Shown: positions 32,967 to 42,241 of the stretch, piece by piece
Numbering within the stretch: position 1 is the first letter of the stretch
How the letters are laid out: each line of letters opens with the position of its first letter
Origin: Fictibacillus phosphorivorans
GTDB lineage: Bacteria > Bacillota > Bacilli > Bacillales > Fictibacillaceae
Reading direction: 5' to 3'
Length of the DNA: 58,414 bases
Assembly: GCF_023715845.1 (NCBI RefSeq)
Contig: NZ_JAMBOR010000023.1
Location: 1 to 58,414 of the forward strand
Made by a program: the position numbers and the translations under genes
The notes under the pieces: generated by a model
The model's input: the letters and a program-made list of their open reading frames with translations, nothing else
Database searches by the model: none
What the model was told of the DNA's origin: nothing

Positions 32967-35900
32967 TTAGTCATTCGCAGTGTAAGACTCAAGATTTAGA
33001 TTTAGTTTTTCGCTTGCCTGATCGTCTTCATCATCAAGCTCTCTCATTTCGATCTCCTGATCATCTCCAGAACAGATCTTAACATCCATTCCAAGTGATT
33101 GAAGCTCTTTAATTAATACTTTAAATGATTCTGGAACACCTGGTTCAGGAACGTTTTCACCTTTAACGATGGCTTCATACGTTTTCACACGGCCGACAAC
33201 ATCATCGGATTTAACCGTAAGAATTTCCTGAAGTGTATAAGCTGCGCCATATGCTTCAAGCGCCCATACTTCCATCTCCCCGAAACGCTGGCCTCCGAAC
33301 TGTGCTTTACCGCCAAGAGGCTGCTGTGTAACAAGTGAGTATGGTCCAGTCGAACGAGCATGAAGCTTATCATCAACCATGTGAGCAAGTTTGATCATAT
33401 ACATGACACCTACTGATACACGGTTATCGAAAGCCGTTCCCGTTCGTCCATCATAAAGTACAGTTTTACCATCGCGAGCCATGCCGGCTTCTTCGATCGT
33501 AGACCAAACATCTTCTTCACGCGCACCATCGAATACCGGTGTTGCGACATGAATACCGAGCTGGCGTGCTGCCATTCCAAGATGAAGTTCCAATACCTGA
33601 CCGATGTTCATACGGGAAGGTACCCCAAGTGGGTTTAACATGATGTCAACTGGTGTTCCATCTGGAAGGTAAGGCATATCTTCTTCAGGCATAATTTTAG
33701 AAATTACACCTTTGTTTCCGTGACGGCCGGCCATCTTATCCCCTTCGTGAATCTTACGTTTTTGCACGATATATGCACGAACAAGCTGATTCACACCAGG
33801 AGGAAGTTCATCGCCGTCTTCACGGTTAAACACTTTAACATCCAGGATAATTCCATCGCCGCCATGAGGGACACGCAATGAAGTATCACGAACTTCACGA
33901 GCTTTTTCACCGAAGATCGCATGTAGTAGGCGTTCTTCCGCAGTCAATTCTGTAACCCCTTTAGGTGTTACTTTACCAACTAGGATATCTCCGTCTTTTA
34001 CTTCTGCACCAACACGGATAATTCCGCGCTCATCCAGGTTGCGAAGTGCATCTTCTCCGACGTTTGGAATATCACGAGTGATTTCTTCCGGTCCAAGCTT
34101 CGTATCACGTGCTTCTGATTCATATTCTTCAATATGGATCGACGTGTATACATCGTCTTTTACAAGACGCTCGCTCATGATGACAGCGTCCTCGTAGTTG
34201 TAACCTTCCCATGTCATGAAGGCAACAAGTACGTTGCGTCCTAAAGCAAGTTCACCTTTCTCCATTGAAGGACCATCCGCTAGGATCTCCCCTTTTGTTA
34301 CTCGGTCACCCGCGCTTACGATCGGACGCTGGTTATAACAAGTTCCTTGATTGGAACGGATAAACTTAAGCATGTTGTAAGTGTCAAGGTCGCCAGAAAC
34401 TTCCTTGCCATCTACTTCTTTAATGCGGCGTACTTGTACTTGTTTAGCTGTAACACGCTCAACGATTCCCTCGTGCTTACATATAACTGCAGCTCCAGAG
34501 TCTTTCGCTGAAACGTGCTCCATTCCTGTACCTACGATAGGTGATTCAGGAACAAGCAATGGTACGGCCTGACGTTGCATGTTCGCTCCCATTAGGGCGC
34601 GGTTGGAGTCATCGTTTTCCAAGAACGGAATACATGCTGTCGCAGCAGATACAACCTGTTTCGGCGATACATCCATGTAGTCGATGCGGTCGCGCTTAAC
34701 AACTGTGTTGTCACCACGGAAACGTGCAATAACGTCTTCGTTAAGGAACTCTCCATCCTCACCTAGAAGTGAGTTTGCCTGTGCAACAACGTACAAGTCT
34801 TCTTCATCGGCAGTCAGGTAATCGATACGGCTCGTTACACGGCCTGTTTCAGGATCAACACGGCGGTATGGTGTTTCAATAAAACCATACTGGTTGACTT
34901 TCGCATAAGAGGAAAGTGAGTTGATCAACCCAATGTTCGGACCTTCCGGCGTCTCAATCGGACACATACGCCCATAGTGAGAGTAGTGAACGTCACGAAC
35001 TTCAAAGCCTGCACGTTCACGTGTAAGACCACCTGGCCCTAGTGCAGAAAGACGACGCTTATGCGTCAGTTCAGCAAGCGGGTTCGTTTGATCCATGAAC
35101 TGTGAAAGCTGTGAGCTTCCGAAGAACTCTTTAATAGATGCAATAACTGGACGAATATTGATTAGAGCTTGTGGTGTGATCGCGTTTGTGTCTTGGATAG
35201 ACATACGTTCACGTACTACACGCTCCATTCTGGAAAGTCCGATTCTGAATTGGTTTTGCAGAAGCTCTCCAACAGAACGCAGACGACGGTTTCCAAGATG
35301 GTCAATATCATCGGTACTTCCTACTTGATGCAACAAGTTGAAGAAGTAGTTAATAGAAGCAATAATGTCTGAAACGGTGATGTTTTTAACATCTTTGTCA
35401 ACAAGACCGTTACCGATAACATTAATGACTCTTTCACCTTCTTGATCATCTGGTGCATAAATTTTAATAGATTGTAGAGCGATGTCCTGATCTTCAGCAA
35501 CTCCGCCCGCTGGGGTAACCGTTTTGAAGCCTGTTCCGCTTTCTAACGCAGGAATAATTTTATCTAGCGTTCTACGGTCAAGCACGGTACCCTCTTCAGC
35601 GATTACTTCACCAGTTTCTGGATCCACAAGTGTTTCAGCCAGTTTCTGATTGAACAATCTATTTTTTATATGAAGTTTCTTATTGATTTTGTAGCGTCCA
35701 ACATTCGCCAAGTCATAGCGCTTCGGATCAAAGAAACGAGAATCTAATAAACTTTTGGCATTATCTACTGTTGGCGGCTCTCCCGGACGAAGACGCTCAT
35801 AGATTTCGAGAAGGGCTTTTTCTGTTCCTTCTGTATTATCCTTATCAAGCGTGTTGCGCAGATACTCGTCTTCACCGAGTAAATCAATGATTTCTTGATC

Positions 35901-36509
35901 AGACCCAAACCCTAAAGCACGAAGCAATACGGTAATCGGGATTTTTCTTGTACGGTCAATACGTACATAAACTACGTCCTTAGCATCGGTTTCAAACTCC
36001 AGCCAAGCACCGCGGTTTGGAATGACAGTTGCGGTAAAACCTTTTTTACCGTTTTTGTCTATTTTCTCGCTATAGTAAACACTTGGTGAACGAACGAGCT
36101 GTGATACAATTACACGCTCTGCCCCGTTGATCACAAAGGTTCCCGTATCTGTCATTAACGGGAAATCTCCCATAAATACTTCTTGCTCTTTTACTTCGCC
36201 CGTCTCTTTATTGATCAGACGCACTTTCACACGAAGCGGAGCAGCGTAAGTAACATCGCGCTCTTTTGATTCATCTACAGGATACTTCGGCTCACCTAAG
36301 TTATAATCAATAAACTCTAAAACGAGGTTCCCTGTAAAATCTTCAATTGGCGAAATGTCTCGGAACATTTCACGTAACCCCTCATCAAGAAACCATTGAT
36401 AGGAAGCGGTTTGAATTTCAATTAAGTTTGGTAATTCAAGCACTTCGCTAATTCTTGCATAACTTCTTCGTTGGCGGTGGCGTCCAAACTGAACTAGTTG
36501 ACCTGTCAA
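32967..36509 (-). CDS. rpoB: RNA polymerase subunit beta
   Basis: The 1180-residue beta subunit starts with a TTG at 36509 (read as [20 protein letters not shown]) behind GAGGGGTG, matching B. subtilis. A GTG three codons upstream lies inside the ribosome binding site. The rifampicin pocket [20 protein letters not shown] continuing [13 protein letters not shown] keeps the sensitive-type residues. The C-terminus after the last conserved block is acidic, typical of Bacillales. A leader of about 260 nt precedes it. Confidence 0.99.
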   Translation of the reverse strand: MTGQLVQFGRHRQRRSYARISEVLELPNLIEIQTASYQWFLDEGLREMFRDISPIEDFTGNLVLEFIDYNLGEPKYPVDESKERDVTYAAPLRVKVRLINKETGEVKEQEVFMGDFPLMTDTGTFVINGAERVIVSQLVRSPSVYYSEKIDKNGKKGFTATVIPNRGAWLEFETDAKDVVYVRIDRTRKIPITVLLRALGFGSDQEIIDLLGEDEYLRNTLDKDNTEGTEKALLEIYERLRPGEPPTVDNAKSLLDSRFFDPKRYDLANVGRYKINKKLHIKNRLFNQKLAETLVDPETGEVIAEEGTVLDRRTLDKIIPALESGTGFKTVTPAGGVAEDQDIALQSIKIYAPDDQEGERVINVIGNGLVDKDVKNITVSDIIASINYFFNLLHQVGSTDDIDHLGNRRLRSVGELLQNQFRIGLSRMERVVRERMSIQDTNAITPQALINIRPVIASIKEFFGSSQLSQFMDQTNPLAELTHKRRLSALGPGGLTRERAGFEVRDVHYSHYGRMCPIETPEGPNIGLINSLSSYAKVNQYGFIETPYRRVDPETGRVTSRIDYLTADEEDLYVVAQANSLLGEDGEFLNEDVIARFRGDNTVVKRDRIDYMDVSPKQVVSAATACIPFLENDDSNRALMGANMQRQAVPLLVPESPIVGTGMEHVSAKDSGAAVICKHEGIVERVTAKQVQVRRIKEVDGKEVSGDLDTYNMLKFIRSNQGTCYNQRPIVSAGDRVTKGEILADGPSMEKGELALGRNVLVAFMTWEGYNYEDAVIMSERLVKDDVYTSIHIEEYESEARDTKLGPEEITRDIPNVGEDALRNLDERGIIRVGAEVKDGDILVGKVTPKGVTELTAEERLLHAIFGEKAREVRDTSLRVPHGGDGIILDVKVFNREDGDELPPGVNQLVRAYIVQKRKIHEGDKMAGRHGNKGVISKIMPEEDMPYLPDGTPVDIMLNPLGVPSRMNIGQVLELHLGMAARQLGIHVATPVFDGAREEDVWSTIEEAGMARDGKTVLYDGRTGTAFDNRVSVGVMYMIKLAHMVDDKLHARSTGPYSLVTQQPLGGKAQFGGQRFGEMEVWALEAYGAAYTLQEILTVKSDDVVGRVKTYEAIVKGENVPEPGVPESFKVLIKELQSLGMDVKICSGDDQEIEMRELDDEDDQASEKLNLNLESYTAND

Positions 36510-36645
36510 CTGCTTCACCCCTCAAATCCAGCGTTTTTTTCGTGTTTTTTATTTCTATCTAACATTCTAGTAAGAAGGTTAGAAAACAAAAAGAAAAAGG
36601 GTTTCATAAATTAAAACCGCAGTTTTCCTATTTTGATAAAAGCTG

Positions 36646-36651
36646 ATTATA
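36646..36651 (-). promoter_or_regulatory. Possible second rpoB promoter (-10 only)
   Basis: A perfect TATAAT lies downstream of the palindromic terminator, but the hexamer 17 bp upstream, TGTGAA, matches the -35 consensus poorly. It would give terminator-free rpoBC transcripts. Confidence 0.3.
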
Positions 36652-36696
36652 TAATTTTGTCCAACTTTTTCACATTCTATACGTCTAAACATGAGT

Positions 36697-36724
36697 AAAA
36701 AACGTTGATATATCAACGTTTTTT
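36697..36724. terminator. Perfect terminator palindrome inside the rpoB leader
   Basis: Six A, the 16-nt palindrome CGTTGATATATCAACG and six T: a 28-nt perfect inverted repeat working on both strands. It lies between the promoter at 36776-36804 and rpoB. It could end ybxB transcripts or act as an attenuator for rpoBC. Confidence 0.85.
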
Positions 36725-36775
36725 CGCTTACCACGAAAAATAAGCAGGAAAATGCGAATCCATTGGCATTTTATA

Positions 36776-36804
36776 ATACTATCATACGGGTTTTCCCAAG
36801 TCAA
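36776..36804 (-). promoter_or_regulatory. rpoB promoter
   Basis: TTGACT (36799-36804), a 17-bp spacer and TAGTAT (36776-36781). The -35 overlaps the stop codon of the ybxB-like gene. Transcripts would meet the terminator palindrome about 45 nt after their start. Small hairpins AAAATGC/GCATTTT and GCTTA/TAAGC lie in between. Confidence 0.7.
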
Positions 36805-37403
36805 ACTTTTATTGCACGCAAAATATAATAACCTTTTTTCTTAGCGGCTGTTTCAACTTGCCCGAACAATGCTTCTATTTTATCCATTGCAGAAGGTGCC
36901 CCTTGCTTCTTTTGAATAACCACCCATAACTCGCCTCCGTTACGGAGTTTTTTATGAGCTTCTTCAAAAATCTGATGAACTACAGCCTTCCCTGCCCTGA
37001 TCGGCGGGTTGGTGAGAACTGCCGCAAAGTCCGCATCTTCAACTTCTGAAAATAAATAGCTTTTATAAATTTTAACGTTGCCTATTTTGTTTTGCTCCGC
37101 ATTAAGCTTCGCAAGTTCTACTGCACGTTCATTGATATCAATCATCTGTACGGTTCGATCAGGTTCAGCTTTCGCAATGGAAAGTCCGATCGGACCATAT
37201 CCGCAGCCTACATCTATATAATCACCAGGCACTTCTGGAGAAAGAAAGGAATCTATTAAAAGACGGCTTCCGAAATCTACTTCCTTTTTCGAGAAAACGC
37301 CAGAGTCGGTCGTAAACTTGAACCTTTCATCTTTTAGGTCAAATTCCCACGTTACCCTCTTACTCTCTGTTCCAGGTGTTTCTGAATAGTAGTGATTTTT
37401 CAT
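36801..37403 (-). CDS. Class I SAM methyltransferase, RsmC-like (YbxB)
   Basis: The 200-residue protein has a Rossmann methyltransferase fold: motif I DVGCGYGPIGLSIA, acidic MIDINERAVELA, and the N6/N2-type catalytic motif TNPPIRAGK. It belongs to the small MTS-domain (RsmC/RlmG-like) family, suggesting guanine-N2 methylation of rRNA; the target is not known from sequence. The ATG at 37403 follows AAGGAG. The conserved position between rplL and rpoB supports a ribosome-related role. Confidence 0.85.
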   Translation of the reverse strand: MKNHYYSETPGTESKRVTWEFDLKDERFKFTTDSGVFSKKEVDFGSRLLIDSFLSPEVPGDYIDVGCGYGPIGLSIAKAEPDRTVQMIDINERAVELAKLNAEQNKIGNVKIYKSYLFSEVEDADFAAVLTNPPIRAGKAVVHQIFEEAHKKLRNGGELWVVIQKKQGAPSAMDKIEALFGQVETAAKKKGYYILRAIKV

Positions 37404-37485
37404 CTTAAACAACTCTCCTTACCATCTGATAAAGACAGTATTCCCGTTCCACACATATATCGTACGTTTAAACAATAAAACAAGC

Positions 37486-37514
37486 AAAAAGGTCCGCCGA
37501 CGGGCGAACCTTTT
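37486..37514 (-). terminator. Terminator after rplL
   Basis: The stem AAAGGTTCGCC/GGCGGACCTTT (one mismatch) with a CGTC loop and T5 starts about 10 bp after the rplL stop. Read-through would feed ybxB and rpoBC. Confidence 0.85.
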
Positions 37515-37522
37515 CTTTTGAA

Positions 37523-37888
37523 TTACTTAACTTCAACAGCAGCTCCAACTTCTTCAAGCTTAGCTTTGATTTCTTCAGCTTCGTCTTTAGATACGCCTTC
37601 TTTAACTGGCTTTGGAGCACCGTCAACAAGTTCTTTCGCTTCTTTAAGTCCAAGACCTGTAAGTTCACGAACCACTTTGATAACTTTAATTTTTGAAGCT
37701 CCACCGCTTTCAAGAATTACGTCGAATTCAGTCTTTTCAGCTGCAGCGTCTCCACCAGCAGCTCCACCAGCTACAGCTACAGGAGCAGCAGCAGTTACAC
37801 CAAACTCTTCTTCGATTGCTTTAACTAGATCGTTAAGCTCTAAAACAGTCATTGTTTTTAGGCTTTCAATGATTTGTTCTTTAGACAT
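37523..37888 (-). CDS. rplL: 50S ribosomal protein L7/L12
   Basis: The 121-residue stalk protein: N-terminal dimerisation helices ([20 protein letters not shown]), an Ala/Gly-rich flexible hinge ([19 protein letters not shown]) and the C-terminal factor-binding domain ([20 protein letters not shown]). It recruits translation GTPases. It lies 47 bp after rplJ. Confidence 0.99.
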   Translation of the reverse strand: MSKEQIIESLKTMTVLELNDLVKAIEEEFGVTAAAPVAVAGGAAGGDAAAEKTEFDVILESGGASKIKVIKVVRELTGLGLKEAKELVDGAPKPVKEGVSKDEAEEIKAKLEEVGAAVEVK

Positions 37889-37935
37889 TATAATTTCCTC
37901 CTTATGGAATGTTTAATATTGGATGAAGAATCAGC

Positions 37936-38436
37936 TTACGCGCCTTGTTCTTCTTTTTGTTCAGCAACAGCCTTAGTAGCCAACGCAAAGTTGCGGATAG
38001 GTGCTTGAAGCACGCTGAGTACCATGGAAAGAAGACCATCTCTTGAAGGAAGTTCAGCAAGAGCTTTAACTTCTTCTAGAGAAGCGATGCGTCCTTCGAT
38101 TACACCAGCTTTGATTTCAAGAGCCTCATGCGTCTTAGCGAAGTCATTAAGGATCTTAGCAGGAGCTACAACATCGTCATTTGAGAATGCGATCGCTGTA
38201 GGGCCAGTTAAGTGTTCTGATAATTCGTTTAGGTTATTTTCTTCAGCAGCGCGGACTACCATAGAGTTCTTGTAAACCTTAAACTCGATACCAGCGTCAC
38301 GCAAAGACTTACGAAGTTCCGTAACCTCAGCAACAGTAAGTCCACGGTAATCAACAAGAATTGTTGATTGGCTATTTTTTAGCTTTTCAGCGATCGTAGA
38401 CACTACTTGCTTTTTTGTTTCTAAAATGCTGCTCAT
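37936..38436 (-). CDS. rplJ: 50S ribosomal protein L10
   Basis: L10 of 166 residues, base of the L7/L12 stalk: N-terminal rRNA-binding domain ([20 protein letters not shown]) and a C-terminal helix for L12 dimers. The L10-L12 complex represses its own mRNA through the L10 leader upstream. Confidence 0.98.
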   Translation of the reverse strand: MSSILETKKQVVSTIAEKLKNSQSTILVDYRGLTVAEVTELRKSLRDAGIEFKVYKNSMVVRAAEENNLNELSEHLTGPTAIAFSNDDVVAPAKILNDFAKTHEALEIKAGVIEGRIASLEEVKALAELPSRDGLLSMVLSVLQAPIRNFALATKAVAEQKEEQGA

Positions 38437-38454
38437 TATTACACCTCCTGTAAA

Positions 38455-38630
38455 ATGATTGCATCACCGCAGGTTTTGTTTCAAAAACAAAGCCCCCATG
38501 TCGAGACATGGAGGCGTGAGTATCTAAAAGTCATAAGTAACATACTAATGAGCTTATCGATGCTTCACCTCGGCAGGAAATGTTTTAAGCCTGTCGGCTC
38601 CTGCTGTCTACGGCATTCATCTGATGCATT
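38455..38630 (-). promoter_or_regulatory. Ribosomal protein L10 leader with attenuator
   Basis: The rplJ 5' UTR contains the L10-binding core GCAGGAGCCGACAGGC...CCTGCCGAGGTG (about 38560-38612). A strong hairpin GCCTCCATGTC/GACATGGGGGC with a T-rich tail follows (38483-38514), an intrinsic attenuator. This is the layout of Firmicute L10 leaders, in which L10(L12)4 binding favours early termination. Confidence 0.85.
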
Positions 38631-38647
38631 TGTGTTTAACAGTATAT

Positions 38648-38676
38648 AATATAACGGTTTAAAACCCGTTTGTCAA
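38648..38676 (-). promoter_or_regulatory. rplJ-rplL promoter
   Basis: TTGACA (38671-38676), a 17-bp spacer and TATATT (38648-38653). The -35 abuts the rplA stop codon. The spacer is itself an imperfect inverted repeat (ACGG...CCGT). Confidence 0.8.
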
Positions 38677-39378
38677 CTATCGTTTTACAGAGAAAGAAGT
38701 TGGATTAACTTTGATCCCAGGTCCCATAGTAGAAGAGATAGCTACATTCTTCATGTAAGTTCCCTTTGCAGCTGCAGGTTTCACTTTTAACAATGTTTCG
38801 ATGATTGTTGAAAGGTTTTCTGCAAGCTTCTCAGCTTCGAAAGATACTTTACCGATTGGAACGTGTACGTTACCAGTTTTATCAACACGGTATTCTACTT
38901 TACCAGCTTTGATTTCATTAACCGCTTTTTCTACTTCAAATGTAACAGTTCCTGTTTTAGGGTTTGGCATTAAGCCTTTAGGTCCTAAAACACGTCCAAG
39001 TTTACCAACTTCAGCCATCATGTCTGGAGTTGCAACGATCACGTCGAACTCAAACCAGCCTTGTTGGATTTTGTTGATGTAATCAGAATCTCCAACGTAA
39101 TCTGCTCCAGCAGCTTCTGCTTCCTTCGCTTTTTCGCCTTTAGCGAAAACTAATACACGTTGAGTTTTACCAGTTCCGTTCGGAAGCACTACTGCTCCAC
39201 GGATTTGCTGGTCAGCTTTCTTAGTATCTACTCCTAAACGAACTGCAACTTCAACAGACTCGTCAAATTTAGCAGGAGCAGCTTTTTTAACTAGCTCAAT
39301 AGCCTCTGCAGGCTCATATGCTTTTGCGCGGTCTACTAATTTAGCCGCTTCTTGGTACTTCTTACCTTTGTTTGCCAT
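38677..39378 (-). CDS. rplA: 50S ribosomal protein L1
   Basis: L1 of 233 residues, the mobile stalk that guides deacylated tRNA from the E site: [31 protein letters not shown] and [20 protein letters not shown] are family signatures. It begins 164 bp after rplK, an unusually long gap for this pair, holding two hairpins. Confidence 0.98.
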   Translation of the reverse strand: MANKGKKYQEAAKLVDRAKAYEPAEAIELVKKAAPAKFDESVEVAVRLGVDTKKADQQIRGAVVLPNGTGKTQRVLVFAKGEKAKEAEAAGADYVGDSDYINKIQQGWFEFDVIVATPDMMAEVGKLGRVLGPKGLMPNPKTGTVTFEVEKAVNEIKAGKVEYRVDKTGNVHVPIGKVSFEAEKLAENLSTIIETLLKVKPAAAKGTYMKNVAISSTMGPGIKVNPTSFSVKR

Positions 39379-39423
39379 TTTGTTTGTCCTCCTTATGTGG
39401 TTTAGCGGATATTCCTCCCACTT

Positions 39424-39520
39424 GTTGTACTCGCATTCACCGAGTACAACTCACGCGCTTTGCATGAATAAAGGTTGCGAACCGTTGGAACGGCAGGATC
39501 TCATCCATTTACTCGCAACC
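39424..39520 (-). promoter_or_regulatory. Two hairpins in the rplK-rplA spacer (candidate L1 control site)
   Basis: A perfect 10-bp stem GTTGTACTCG/CGAGTACAAC (39424-39450) and a second stem GGTTGCGA/TCGCAACC (39473-39520) enclosing CCGT/ACGG. No T runs follow, so they are not terminators. L1 autoregulates its operon in other bacteria, making this a plausible L1 target; the identity is inferred. Confidence 0.45.
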
Positions 39521-39542
39521 CTATCATACATTAGACATGGAA

Positions 39543-39968
39543 TTAGTCTTCGATAACAATTCCCATGCTGCGTGCTGTACCTTCAACCATACGCATTGCA
39601 GCTTCTACGCTAGCAGCGTTAAGGTCAGGCATTTTTGATTCTGCGATTTCGCGAACTTTATCACGCTTTACAGTCGCAACTTTTTTCTTGTTTGGCTCAC
39701 CTGAACCTGACTCGATTCCCGCAGCTTTCTTTAAAAGAACAGCAGCCGGAGGAGTTTTAGTGATGAATGTAAATGAACGGTCTTCGAAAACCGTGATTTC
39801 AACCGGAATGATTAAACCAGCTTGATCAGCAGTACGAGCGTTGAATTCTTTACAGAATCCCATGATGTTTACCCCAGCTTGTCCTAGTGCAGGTCCAACT
39901 GGCGGTGCCGGGTTTGCTTTACCAGCAGGGATTTGTAATTTCACCATTTTAATAACCTTTTTAGCCAC
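39543..39968 (-). CDS. rplK: 50S ribosomal protein L11
   Basis: L11 of 141 residues, part of the GTPase-associated centre and activator of RelA. The start is the GTG at 39966-39968 ([20 protein letters not shown]) behind AAGGAGGTG; an in-frame ATG 18 codons upstream would add an atypical leader. The proline-rich N-terminus (thiopeptide site) is intact. Confidence 0.97.
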   Translation of the reverse strand: MAKKVIKMVKLQIPAGKANPAPPVGPALGQAGVNIMGFCKEFNARTADQAGLIIPVEITVFEDRSFTFITKTPPAAVLLKKAAGIESGSGEPNKKKVATVKRDKVREIAESKMPDLNAASVEAAMRMVEGTARSMGIVIED

Positions 39969-40086
39969 GCGACACACCTCCTTAAGTCCGTGATGTGGTA
40001 TTATGGGCCGAAACCCTCCCACTCAAAAATACGCTTCCCCTCCTAAAAGAGAAGAAGCAGTTGATTAGAAATATCAAACATAAAAA

Positions 40087-40115
40087 ATTCTATCACCTTT
40101 TCAAGGTGATTACAA
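40087..40115 (-). promoter_or_regulatory. rplK promoter overlapping an inverted repeat
   Basis: TTGTAA (40110-40115), a 17-bp spacer and TAGAAT (40087-40092). The spacer TCACCTTGAAAAGGTGA is a perfect 7-bp inverted repeat, extended by one pair on each side. Followed by TTTTTT, it could also terminate nusG transcripts. Confidence 0.65.
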
Positions 40116-40135
40116 GTCTTTTTCCATTATTGCTA

Positions 40136-40672
40136 TTAAGATAACTTGCCGACTTGGTTAAAGTCTAGTTCAACAGGTGTTTCACGACCAAACATGTTAA
40201 CGTGTACCTTCAGCTTGCGTTTCGTTGCATCGATCTCTTCAATCGTTCCAACAAAGTCAGCAAAAGGACCTTCTTTTACTTTAACAGATTCCTTAATTTC
40301 GAAATCCACTTCAACACGCGGCGCTTCCATGCCCATACCTTTTAGAATGTGTTCAACTTCCTCTGGCAATAAAGCCGTTGGTTTTGAACCCGCTCCAGCA
40401 GAACCGACAAATCCAGTTACACCCGGTGTATTACGTACAACGTACCAAGAATCATCTGTCATGATCATTTCTGTTAATACATAACCAGGGAACACTTTTT
40501 TCATGCTTGTTTTTGTCTTACCGTTCTTTGTTTCGGTTTCTTCTTCTACAGGTACAAGTACACGGAAAATTTTATCTGTCATCCCCATAGATTCTACACG
40601 TTTTTCCAAGTTTGCTTTTACCTTGTTTTCATAACCTGAATAGGTATGAACTACGTACCAATTTTTTTCCAT
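40136..40672 (-). CDS. nusG: Transcription factor NusG
   Basis: The 178-residue NusG has the NGN domain ([20 protein letters not shown]), the hydrophobic pocket that contacts the beta' clamp, and the C-terminal KOW ([20 protein letters not shown]). In bacilli NusG promotes sequence-specific pausing. It lies next to secE, as usual. Confidence 0.97.
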   Translation of the reverse strand: MEKNWYVVHTYSGYENKVKANLEKRVESMGMTDKIFRVLVPVEEETETKNGKTKTSMKKVFPGYVLTEMIMTDDSWYVVRNTPGVTGFVGSAGAGSKPTALLPEEVEHILKGMGMEAPRVEVDFEIKESVKVKEGPFADFVGTIEEIDATKRKLKVHVNMFGRETPVELDFNQVGKLS

Positions 40673-40748
40673 ACGATGGGACCCGTGTCCTTTCCCTCCT
40701 AAAATGGATAATACTCTAGCATTCTATCCAAAAGAAGATGTATCTAAT

Positions 40749-40955
40749 CTAACCTAAAATAAGCTCTACGATTTGTGAAATACCTAGATCCACAATCCAG
40801 AAGAACAAAGCCATAATAACTACAGTTGAGAGTACAATCCCCGTGTAGCGAAAAAGTTCTTTTCGCTTAGGCCAGCTTACGCGTTTCATTTCCTTATTAA
40901 CATCAGAAAGAAACTTCCCTGGTGATTTCTTTGTCTTTTCTGCAACATCCGCCAT
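40749..40955 (-). CDS. secE: Protein translocase subunit SecE
   Basis: The 68-residue single-span SecE clamps SecY. A cytoplasmic amphipathic helix (FLSDVNKEMKRVSWPKRKEL) is followed by a hydrophobic span (TGIVLSTVVIMALFFWIVDL). The ATG at 40955 is preferred to the one two codons earlier because the GGGGG site is better spaced (9 bp). Confidence 0.94.
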   Translation of the reverse strand: MADVAEKTKKSPGKFLSDVNKEMKRVSWPKRKELFRYTGIVLSTVVIMALFFWIVDLGISQIVELILG

Positions 40956-41010
40956 CTTCATAAACCCCCATGCCTTTAATCATTAAACATTTATAAAAAA
41001 GCTTGCTCGC

Positions 41011-41160
41011 TTACTTTGTTTCCTGGTGAATGGTATGAGCGTTGCAGTAACTGCAAAACTTCTTAACCTCGACTCTTTCAGGATTGTTTTGCTGGTTCTT
41101 CATCGTTGTATAGTTCCGTTTTGAGCATTGCTTACAGGCTAAAAAAACTTTTTTTCTCAT
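41011..41160 (-). CDS. rpmG: 50S ribosomal protein L33, zinc type
   Basis: A 49-residue L33 with two CxxC pairs (CKQC and CSYC), the zinc form. The ATG at 41160 ([12 protein letters not shown]) gives the normal length; an upstream in-frame start adds unrelated residues. In bacilli one of several rpmG copies lies before secE. It has its own promoter. Confidence 0.94.
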   Translation of the reverse strand: MRKKVFLACKQCSKRNYTTMKNQQNNPERVEVKKFCSYCNAHTIHQETK

Positions 41161-41221
41161 GCTAAATAAACACCTTTCGCGCGGCAAACCCACTCATCCA
41201 CGTTACAATGTTACTTTTAAA

Positions 41222-41250
41222 ACATTAACATAGGGGTAAACGCTTGTCAA
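41222..41250 (-). promoter_or_regulatory. Promoter of rpmG-secE-nusG
   Basis: A perfect TTGACA (41245-41250), a 17-bp spacer and TAATGT (41222-41227), about 60 bp before rpmG. Confidence 0.75.
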
Positions 41251-41263
41251 TAAAGGGAAAAAG

Positions 41264-41294
41264 CTAAAAAAGTCCTTCTAGATGACAGGGCTTT
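41264..41294 (-). terminator. Weak secondary terminator after sigH
   Basis: AAAGCCCT pairs with AGGACTTT (one mismatch) and is followed by T6 on minus. It is a back-up to the sigH terminator, just upstream of the rpmG promoter. Confidence 0.5.
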
Positions 41295-41321
41295 CAGCTT
41301 GGTGATTGTAAATTTGGCATG

Positions 41322-41402
41322 TTTTGAGCGAAATGAGAGTCATTTTGAGCGCAGCGTGAAGATTTTGAGTGTAACTCAGAAATCTTGAGCGAACGTGTAA
41401 CA
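41322..41402. repeat. Phased degenerate repeat array B (four units, 20-21 bp period)
   Basis: The core TTTTGAGCG or a close variant (TTTTGAGTG, TCTTGAGCG) starts at 41322, 41343, 41363 and 41383, spacings 21, 20 and 20 bp. Between cores the sequence varies. The array lies between the terminators of sigH and the rpmG promoter. It is the reverse complement of array C near 57849. Confidence 0.8.
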
Positions 41403-41454
41403 AATATAAAAACACGTACCGTGAACTTAATTGATTTGCATGCTGTCAAAGCTA

Positions 41455-41473
41455 TAAGGGTCAGACCCGCTTG
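41455..41473. repeat. Short palindrome GGGTCAGACCC
   Basis: AAGGGTCAGACCCGCTT holds a 4-bp inverted repeat around a 3-nt centre, just beyond the sigH terminator. Similar GGGTCNGACCC palindromes occur as extragenic repeats in many bacilli; here there is only one copy. Confidence 0.35.
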
Positions 41474-41484
41474 AACAAAACAAA

Positions 41485-41516
41485 AAGCAGAGGGTCGCCC
41501 CACCTGCTTTTTTATG
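41485..41516 (-). terminator. Terminator after sigH
   Basis: AAAAAGCAG pairs with CTGCTTTTT, with GGG/CCC pairing inside, at the sigH stop codon. It has a T5 tail. Confidence 0.8.
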
Positions 41517-42162
41517 AAGTAATTTCTCTTAATTCTAGATATCGTTCTAATTTCCGCTTCACTCTTTGCAATGCGTTATCAATCGATTTCACATGTCTAT
41601 CGAGATCAACCGAAATTTCTTGATAAGACCTGCCGTCGAGATACAACATAAGAACCTTGCGTTCTAAGTCACTTAAAATCTCGCCCATCTTCACTTCAAT
41701 ATCATCAAATTCTTCCTGGTTGATAATGAGCTCTTCCGGGTCAGTAACTTTTGTACCGCAAATAACATCCATTAACGTACGATCGGACTCCTCATCATAA
41801 ATAGGCTTGTCCAAAGACACATATGAATTCAGCGGAATATGCTTTTGTCTCGTTGCTGTTTTGATAGCGGTGATCATTTGCCTCGTAATACAGAGTTCGG
41901 CAAAAGCTTTAAAGGATGACAGCTTGTCCTCTTTAAAATCACGGATAGCTTTATAAAGTCCAATCATACCTTCTTGGATAATATCTTCACGGTCTGCACC
42001 GATTAAGAAGTATGATCTCGCTTTAGCACGAACAAAGTTTTTGTATTTATTGATTAGATACTCTAACGCTGCGCTGTCTCCCTCATGAACCAGTTCCACA
42101 AGGCTTTCATCTTCCATTAGCTCGTAATCGCTTACTGACAGTTCCTTGAGATCTATGTTCAC
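41512..42162 (-). CDS. sigH: RNA polymerase sigma factor SigH
   Basis: The 216-residue sigma-H directs early stationary-phase and sporulation genes. The GTG at 42160-42162 follows GGGGGG and gives the family length; a longer reading frame begins upstream without a ribosome site. Region 2 (KNFVRAKARSYFLIGADRED) and the region 4 helix-turn-helix (LDGRSYQEISVDLDRHVKSI) match SigH closely. It follows rae1 with its own promoter. Confidence 0.96.
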   Translation of the reverse strand: MNIDLKELSVSDYELMEDESLVELVHEGDSAALEYLINKYKNFVRAKARSYFLIGADREDIIQEGMIGLYKAIRDFKEDKLSSFKAFAELCITRQMITAIKTATRQKHIPLNSYVSLDKPIYDEESDRTLMDVICGTKVTDPEELIINQEEFDDIEVKMGEILSDLERKVLMLYLDGRSYQEISVDLDRHVKSIDNALQRVKRKLERYLELREITS

Positions 42163-42205
42163 GACAATCCCCCCGACCAGGTTTTTACCGGCAAAATATA
42201 GCAAT

Positions 42206-42235
42206 ATTATACTTTATAGTTCACAAAAGCGTCAA
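42206..42235 (-). promoter_or_regulatory. sigH promoter
   Basis: TTGACG (42230-42235), an 18-bp spacer and TATAAT (42206-42211), starting 6 bp after the rae1 stop codon. In B. subtilis sigH has a sigma-A promoter repressed by AbrB; the AT-rich surroundings are compatible but prove nothing. Confidence 0.75.
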
Positions 42236-42241
42236 CATTCC

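Noticed and set aside
35050-35130. Rifampicin-resistance change in rpoB
   Set aside because: The cluster residues read as the sensitive type ([17 protein letters not shown]).
41451-41473. IS terminus suggested by AAGGGTCAGACCC
   Set aside because: The match is short, lacks an AGACA inner motif, and no transposase lies nearby; kept only as a small palindrome.
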